Assembly (NCBI RefSeq): GCF_016863035.1
Contig: NZ_BOOC01000007.1
Span: 124,001 to 188,000, forward strand
Length of the DNA stretch: 64,000 nt
From: Microbispora corallina
GTDB taxonomy: Bacteria > Actinomycetota > Actinomycetes > Streptosporangiales > Streptosporangiaceae
Reading direction: 5' to 3'
Positions 60,056 through 64,000 of this stretch are shown here, piece after piece. The notes below the pieces were generated by a model. That model ran no database searches and had not been told where the DNA came from. It saw only the letters and a program-made list of their open reading frames with translations. Position 1 is the stretch's first letter. Every line of letters begins with the position of its first letter. The position numbers and the translations under genes are program-made.

Positions 60056-61360
60056 ATGAGCTGGCTCTTCGCAGCCGGGTTCGTTGTCCTGTTCGTCGGC
60101 CTGCTGGTCTCCATCGCGCTGCACGAGATCGGGCACCTCGTCCCGGCCAAGCTCTTCAACGTGCGCGTGACGCAGTACATGGTCGGCTTCGGGCCCACGC
60201 TGTGGTCGCGCAGGCGCGGTGAGACCGAGTACGGCGTGAAGTGGATCCCGCTCGGCGGCTACATCCGGATGGTGGGGATGCTGCCGCCCCGCCCGTCCGA
60301 CGACCCCAACACGCTCCGCAGCGTCTCCACCGGCCCCTGGCAGGGCCTCATCGAGAACGCGCGCGCGGTCGCGTCCGAGGAGATCCGGCCGGGCGACGAG
60401 ATGCGCGTCTTCTACCGGAAGCCGTGGTGGCAGAAGGTCATCATCATGTTCGGCGGCCCGGCGATGAACTTCGTGCTGGCCTTCGTGCTGTTCGCGATCG
60501 TGATGATGGGCTTCGGCGTCCAGGTGCTGAAGCCCACGGTGTCCTCGGTGTCCAAGTGCGTCATCCCGGCGGCGGAGGCGGACAGCCGCGACTGCCGGGC
60601 CAACGACCCGCTCACCCCCGCCGCCAAGGCCGGCCTGCGGCCCGGCGACCGCATCACCTCCGTGGGCGGCACCTCCGTCTCCAGCTGGGAGGCGGCCACC
60701 AAGCTGATCCGCGCCCACGGCGCGGGGACGACCACGCTCGGCGTCGAGCGCGCAGGGCAGGCCCTCACGCTGAACGTCGACCTGATCGCCCAGGACCGGC
60801 CGTCGCTCGACGACCCGGAGAAGATCGACAAGAACGTCGGTTTCCTCGGCGTCGCGCCCACGGCCGTCGTGGAGCGCCAGGGCCCCGGGTACGTCATCGG
60901 CCAGATGTGGGACCTCACCGAGCGGACCGCGGTCTCCATGGTCAACATCCCCAAGAAGATGGTCGGGGTGTGGGACGCCGCGTTCTCCGGTGAGAAGCGC
61001 GATCCGAACGGCCCGATCGGCATCGTGGGCGCCGGCCGCATCGGCGGTGAGATCGCGGCCTCGCAGATCTCCCTCGAGAACAAGATCGTCGTCTTCATCA
61101 ACCTGCTCGCCGGGCTGAACCTCGCCGTCGGCATGTTCAACCTCATCCCGCTGCTGCCGCTCGACGGCGGCCACATCGCGGGCGGCCTGTGGGAGGGCGT
61201 CAAGCGCGTCTTCGCCCGCGTGCGCCGCCGGCCGATGCCGGGGTACGTCGACGTGGCGAAGGCCCTCCCGCTCACGTACGTCATGGCGGCCCTGCTGGTC
61301 GTCATGGGCGGCCTGCTGATCTACGCGGACCTGGTCAACCCGGTCCGCATCGCGGGCTGA
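60056..61360 (+). CDS. rip1: Site-2 intramembrane metalloprotease (RIP, M50)
   Basis: 434 residues. HEIGH in the first membrane helix (ALHEIGHLVPAKLFNVRVTQ) and LDGGHIAGGLWEGVK in the last but one bind zinc; a PDZ domain lies between (GLRPGDRITSVGGTSVSSWE). It cuts anti-sigma factors within the membrane, as Rip1 does in mycobacteria. The gene normally stands between dxr and ispG in actinobacteria; here its neighbours are an atypical response regulator and a DinB-like gene, so it has been moved or the isoprenoid genes have. Confidence 0.95.
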   Translation: MSWLFAAGFVVLFVGLLVSIALHEIGHLVPAKLFNVRVTQYMVGFGPTLWSRRRGETEYGVKWIPLGGYIRMVGMLPPRPSDDPNTLRSVSTGPWQGLIENARAVASEEIRPGDEMRVFYRKPWWQKVIIMFGGPAMNFVLAFVLFAIVMMGFGVQVLKPTVSSVSKCVIPAAEADSRDCRANDPLTPAAKAGLRPGDRITSVGGTSVSSWEAATKLIRAHGAGTTTLGVERAGQALTLNVDLIAQDRPSLDDPEKIDKNVGFLGVAPTAVVERQGPGYVIGQMWDLTERTAVSMVNIPKKMVGVWDAAFSGEKRDPNGPIGIVGAGRIGGEIAASQISLENKIVVFINLLAGLNLAVGMFNLIPLLPLDGGHIAGGLWEGVKRVFARVRRRPMPGYVDVAKALPLTYVMAALLVVMGGLLIYADLVNPVRIAG

Positions 61361-61375
61361 CGGTCCGCGGCCGCG

Positions 61376-61885
61376 CTACTCGCCCGTGACGCCGTCGAGG
61401 CGCTCGCGCAGCAGGTCGGCGTGGCCGTTGTGCCGGGCGTACTCCTCGATCATGTGAATGAGGATCCAGCGCAGCGAGCGGCGCTCGCCGTTCCGGCCGC
61501 GCGCGGCGAGCACGTCGAGGTCCGGGTGTGCCGCCTCGGCGGCCCGCGCGTGCCCGACCTCCGAACGCCAGGTGGCGAACGCCTCCTCCGCCGAGGCGGT
61601 GTCCACGTTGTCGAACTCGCCGTCGACATCGGTGTCGTCGAAGTAGAGGGGCGGCACGTCCTCGCCGTTCAGCCTCCGCCGGAACCAGGTCCGCTCCACG
61701 TCGGCGAGGTGGCGGACGAGGCCGAGCAACGAGAGCGTGGACGGCGGCACCGACCGGGTCCGCAACTGCTCCTCGGTCAGGCCCTCGCACTTGTACGCCA
61801 GGGTCTCGCGGTGCCAGTCGAGCCAGGCGCGCAGCATCTCGCGCTCGCCGCCCGTGGGGCCGGGGTGGGTCCGTGTGTCAGCCAT
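61376..61885 (-). CDS. DinB/DUF664 family protein
   Basis: 169 residues from ATG 61885 (ATG 61906 adds seven residues). The helical DinB fold is seen in MLRAWLDWHRETLAYKCEGL, SLLGLVRHLADVERTWFRRR with the first metal His, and WILIHMIEEYARHNGHADLL with the other metal-binding His residues. Members bind Ni/Zn and many are thiol (mycothiol or bacillithiol) transferases; the specific substrate is not known. Convergent with rip1, 15 bases away. Confidence 0.92.
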   Translation of the reverse strand: MADTRTHPGPTGGEREMLRAWLDWHRETLAYKCEGLTEEQLRTRSVPPSTLSLLGLVRHLADVERTWFRRRLNGEDVPPLYFDDTDVDGEFDNVDTASAEEAFATWRSEVGHARAAEAAHPDLDVLAARGRNGERRSLRWILIHMIEEYARHNGHADLLRERLDGVTGE

Positions 61886-61931
61886 CCCCGAATCCTGCCC
61901 GAACAACTGATCGATGTCATATCGTCGGAGC

Positions 61932-62303
61932 GTGGACCAGCTGGAACGGCTGCGCGCCCGGTGCCTCGCACTGCCCGAGACGACCGAGCGGCTCAGCCAC
62001 GGAGAGCCGACCTGGTTCGTCCGGGGGAAGAAGTCGTTCGTGATGTTCGCCGACCATCACCACGACGACCGGCTCGCGTTCTGGTGCGCCGCGCCCCCCG
62101 GTGTGCAGCGGGAACTCGTGGAGACCGAGCCGGACCGGTTCTTCCGGCCGCCGTACGTCGGTCATCGGGGGTGGCTCGGCGTCTACCTGGACGTTCCGCT
62201 GGACTGGGACGAGATCGGGGAGATCGTCGCGGACGCCTTCCGCCAGGTCGCCCCCAAGACGCTCGCCGCGGGGGTCCCGGCACGACGGGAGGAGACCCGA
62301 TGA
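61932..62303 (+). CDS. MmcQ/YjbR family DNA-binding-like protein
   Basis: 123 residues from GTG 61932, eight bases after a TATCGT box, which suggests a leaderless start; ATG 61914 is the alternative. ERLSHGEPTWFVRGKKSFVM, FWCAAPPGVQRELVETEPDR and FFRPPYVGHRGWLGVYLDVP are the signatures of the MmcQ/YjbR (CyaY-like fold) family. Function is unproven; a nucleic-acid-binding role has been suggested. The stop overlaps the start of the remnant gene by four bases (ATGA). Confidence 0.9.
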   Translation: MDQLERLRARCLALPETTERLSHGEPTWFVRGKKSFVMFADHHHDDRLAFWCAAPPGVQRELVETEPDRFFRPPYVGHRGWLGVYLDVPLDWDEIGEIVADAFRQVAPKTLAAGVPARREETR

Positions 62304-62459
62304 CGGCCGCCGGGGTCCTGCTGATCGCGGCGCCGTTGGTCAGGTGGGGCATGGTGGCCGCGATCTCCCTGATCGAGGCGCCGCTCAAGTTCCAGGCTCC
62401 CGGCGTCACGCTCGGTGCTCGCCCTTCCCGTGCTCGGGGTGCTGCTCGCCCTCAGGTGA
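62300..62459 (+). pseudogene. Frameshifted, shortened membrane-protein gene
   Basis: The ATG overlaps the MmcQ stop. The first ~38 codons encode a hydrophobic start with ISLIEAPLKFQAPGVTL, a motif of a family of ~150-residue integral membrane proteins. From about 62410 G/C third positions move to the +1 frame, which encodes VLALPVLGVLLALR-stop, a membrane helix. So a frameshift, plus an internal deletion removing most of the protein, has left the two ends joined. Confidence 0.65.
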
Positions 62460-62808
62460 CCATGCCCCCGCCGGACGCCACCGTGGTGAGCGCCCTCGCC
62501 GGTACGGCGAGAACCTCACGGCCCCCGATGACCCACGGTCGAAGAGTGCCGGACGATCGTGACGTGTTCCTGAGACGGGCGACGCGCTCGCGTCCCACCG
62601 CGTAGCGGCAACAAGCCTGGGATGCCGGGATCCATTGGTGTTCATTCAGGGCGCCGATCGTGCGCCACGCACGCGGCTGCCACCTGACCGCCTCTGGCAT
62701 AGCCAATGGTTCGGCCCGCAGGCCTCGGGCGCGAGGGAGGGGGTGGTCACGCGGGCGCCCGCCGGGGGGAGGCGCGCGCCCGCGTGACCGTGGGGTGGGG
62801 CGGATGGC
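62460..62808. other. Gene-free spacer
   Basis: About 350 bp between the remnant gene and the leftward secreted-protein gene. The G/C-rich patch GCGGGCGCCCGCC near 62751-62764 continues into GCGCGCCCGCGTGACCG and can form a hairpin that would serve as terminator for the secreted-protein gene. TTGGTGTTCATTCAGG around 62634 is locally A/T-rich. Frames here lack codon bias. Confidence 0.5.
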
Positions 62809-63735
62809 TCAGTACATCGAGATGTGGACGTGGTCGTAGTGGTTGGCCGTGATCCCGCCCCGGTCGGCCATGGGGCGCCACCCCGGCCGGCCCAGGTTGT
62901 AGATCCGCTGCTGCCAGATGATGTACATCACGCCGAGCTTCGGGCCGTTCTTGATGGCCCAGGCGGCGATGCTGTCGCCGAGGGCCTTCATATCCGGGGC
63001 CGGCATCGTGCCGCCCGAGCTCATCATGAAGTCGCAGGCGCGGCCGAGGGGGTGCTCCCCGCTCGTCTCGGCCCGGTAGCAGCCGACGGGGAAGCGCAGC
63101 TGGAAGTGCTGTTCGACCTCCGACCGCATGAACCGCATCCGGGGCGTGATGTTGTCGGCGCCGCTCGGCAACTCCGGCGCCCACGCGCCGCCGGGGCGGC
63201 GGCCGGGGGCGATCGGGATGAGCTTGTCGAGCTTGTCCTTGATCTCGTCGATCAGCCGCTCCGCGTCCGACCGCTGCTCCGCGACGTCCGCCGACTGCGT
63301 CTTGAGCTGCGCGGTCAGCGCCTTCGCGGCGTCGGCCGCCCGCTGCCGCTCGGTCCGAACCTGGTCGAACTGGGTCATCCGGGCGGCCTGCTCCTCCTGG
63401 AGCTGGTACGCCACGGTCGAGCCGTTCAGGTCGACCAGCGGCACGGGGCTGCCGGCGATCGCGCTGTCGGTCTGGTAACGCAAACCGGCCATGTCACGCA
63501 GCGCCTGCTGCGCCGCGTCGTAGTCGGACTGGGCGGCCCCCAGCCGGTCGCGGGCGGCCTTCTCCGACACCTTCGCCTTGGCGAGCGCCACGCGCTTGGC
63601 GTTGTAGTCGGCGATCAGGCCGTCGACCTTCTTCTCCAGCGCGGCGAGCTGTTTCCTGAGGCCGCTCTCCGTCGGCTTGGGGTCGGCGTTTCCCGCGGTG
63701 GCCGTGCCGAACACGAGCACGACGGTGGCGAGCAC
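62809..63735 (-). CDS. Secreted coiled-coil protein with peptidoglycan-hydrolase-like C terminus
   Basis: 308 residues from GTG 63735. The start has a hydrophobic signal core (VVLVFGTATAGNADP with AGNA cleavage) but no basic n-region; a CTG at 63765, ten codons upstream and eight bases after GGAGAGGAG, would supply Pro-Arg before the core. Residues ~25-165 form a long coiled coil (LRKQLAALEKKVDGLIADYN, QFDQVRTERQRAADAAKALT). The C-terminal ~130 residues (ITPRMRFMRSEVEQHFQLRF, EHPLGRACDFMMSSGGTMPA, ITANHYDHVHISMY) match a domain found in secreted actinobacterial hydrolase-like proteins with His/Asp metal residues. Likely acts at the cell wall. Confidence 0.85.
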   Translation of the reverse strand: MLATVVLVFGTATAGNADPKPTESGLRKQLAALEKKVDGLIADYNAKRVALAKAKVSEKAARDRLGAAQSDYDAAQQALRDMAGLRYQTDSAIAGSPVPLVDLNGSTVAYQLQEEQAARMTQFDQVRTERQRAADAAKALTAQLKTQSADVAEQRSDAERLIDEIKDKLDKLIPIAPGRRPGGAWAPELPSGADNITPRMRFMRSEVEQHFQLRFPVGCYRAETSGEHPLGRACDFMMSSGGTMPAPDMKALGDSIAAWAIKNGPKLGVMYIIWQQRIYNLGRPGWRPMADRGGITANHYDHVHISMY

Positions 63736-63765
63736 GCCCGCGGCCAGGGGGAATGCGCGGGGCAG

Positions 63766-64000
63766 AGCCCACTCCTCTCCATCTCGCCGACCGGGTTAGC
63801 TGACGGGTGCGGGCGGGAGCAGCCCGGGCGCGAGGCCTTAACCCCAGGGTCGTGTGTGGGTCCCCGGCTCCCGGGCGAGGCGCCCGGGATTAGGCGATCC
63901 GGCTGTGGCTGCCGGTGCGATGGATACTAGTGGGAAGGAAACGGTCAGTGCCAGCCCAAGTCGCAATCAATCGGAGATCAAGCCGTTACCGCGACTCGCG
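63766..64000. other. Promoter region and window edge
   Basis: The left part holds the promoter of the leftward secreted-protein gene. On the right, GATACT at 63923-63928 and GGGAAGGA at 63932-63939 precede a GTG at 63948 whose frame is open to the window end, so a rightward gene might begin here; only 17 codons are visible and their third positions are not GC-rich. Confidence 0.4.

Noticed and set aside
63948-64000. Start of a rightward gene at GTG 63948
   Set aside because: A ribosome-binding-like GGGAAGGA precedes it, but only 17 codons are visible and about half end in A or T; not enough to annotate.

Overview
The window is about 70% G+C actinobacterial chromosome with third codon positions that are almost always G or C. 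The gene set fits an actinomycete of the Streptosporangiales type (Nonomuraea, Streptosporangium, Microbispora or a relative): F420-type LLM oxidoreductase, a Rv2629-like baeRF protein, an Rv2466c-like DsbA protein, an Eis acetyltransferase, paired dynamin-like GTPases next to an SsbB-type SSB, a class III lanthipeptide synthetase homologue, and leaderless starts. The order is inferred from gene content; the genus cannot be fixed from sequence reading alone. I see no rRNA, tRNA, CRISPR array, intact insertion sequence or prophage.

Layout. 0-3.7 kb: an unsecreted SsuA-like protein, a LysR regulator, a GATase-like protein and an LLM oxidoreductase with a KstR-type operator next to its start. 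3.7-7.4 kb: a GntR/FadR regulator divergent from a translationally coupled lutABC lactate-oxidation operon, with a tandem 11-bp operator between them. 7.4-10.1 kb: baeRF, DUF2795 and tandem-GNAT genes. 10.2-18.7 kb: one long rightward run, cbiX-cobT-cysG (siroheme/cobalamin) running by a 4-base overlap into a dynamin-like GTPase pair and ssb, closed by a long hairpin. 19.3-22.3 kb: diguanylate cyclase and leaderless ettA. 22.4-25.4 kb: a two-component system and a membrane protein bracketed by two copies of a ~100-bp hairpin repeat. 25.5-28.5 kb: leftward GH13 glucosidase, GlbO globin and MscS channel, followed by ~780 bp of repeat-rich DNA.

29.3-34.3 kb is the most accessory-looking block: a small hypothetical gene, an XRE/TPR regulator, a GNAT gene, a 24-codon cationic peptide gene, and a 665-residue TPR protein whose GTG start overlaps the stop of the peptide gene. 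34.4-43.6 kb: NUDIX, purU, prolyl oligopeptidase, HNH endonuclease, GNAT, FmdB, a 63-bp tandem repeat, a WYL-only regulator, ilvD (with a duplicated remnant of its own 3' end) and a NERD protein. 43.7-54.0 kb: amidase, a DUF2207-like/LemA pair, pepN, DsbA-like protein, aldehyde dehydrogenase, def, rpiB and a conserved-looking 59-residue protein. 54.1-61.4 kb: eis-like acetyltransferase, SpoIIE-type phosphatase, a class III lanthipeptide synthetase homologue with a defective kinase loop and no precursor in view, an atypical LuxR-type response regulator, and the site-2 protease gene rip1 outside its usual dxr-ispG setting. 61.4-64 kb: DinB-like and MmcQ-like genes, a frameshifted remnant of a small membrane-protein gene, and a secreted coiled-coil protein that may start at CTG.

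The two observations I would follow first are the peptide/TPR pair at 32.2-34.3 kb and the orphan pseudokinase LanKC at 56.7-59.3 kb. The KstR-type operator at 3734-3747 gives an immediately testable regulatory prediction.
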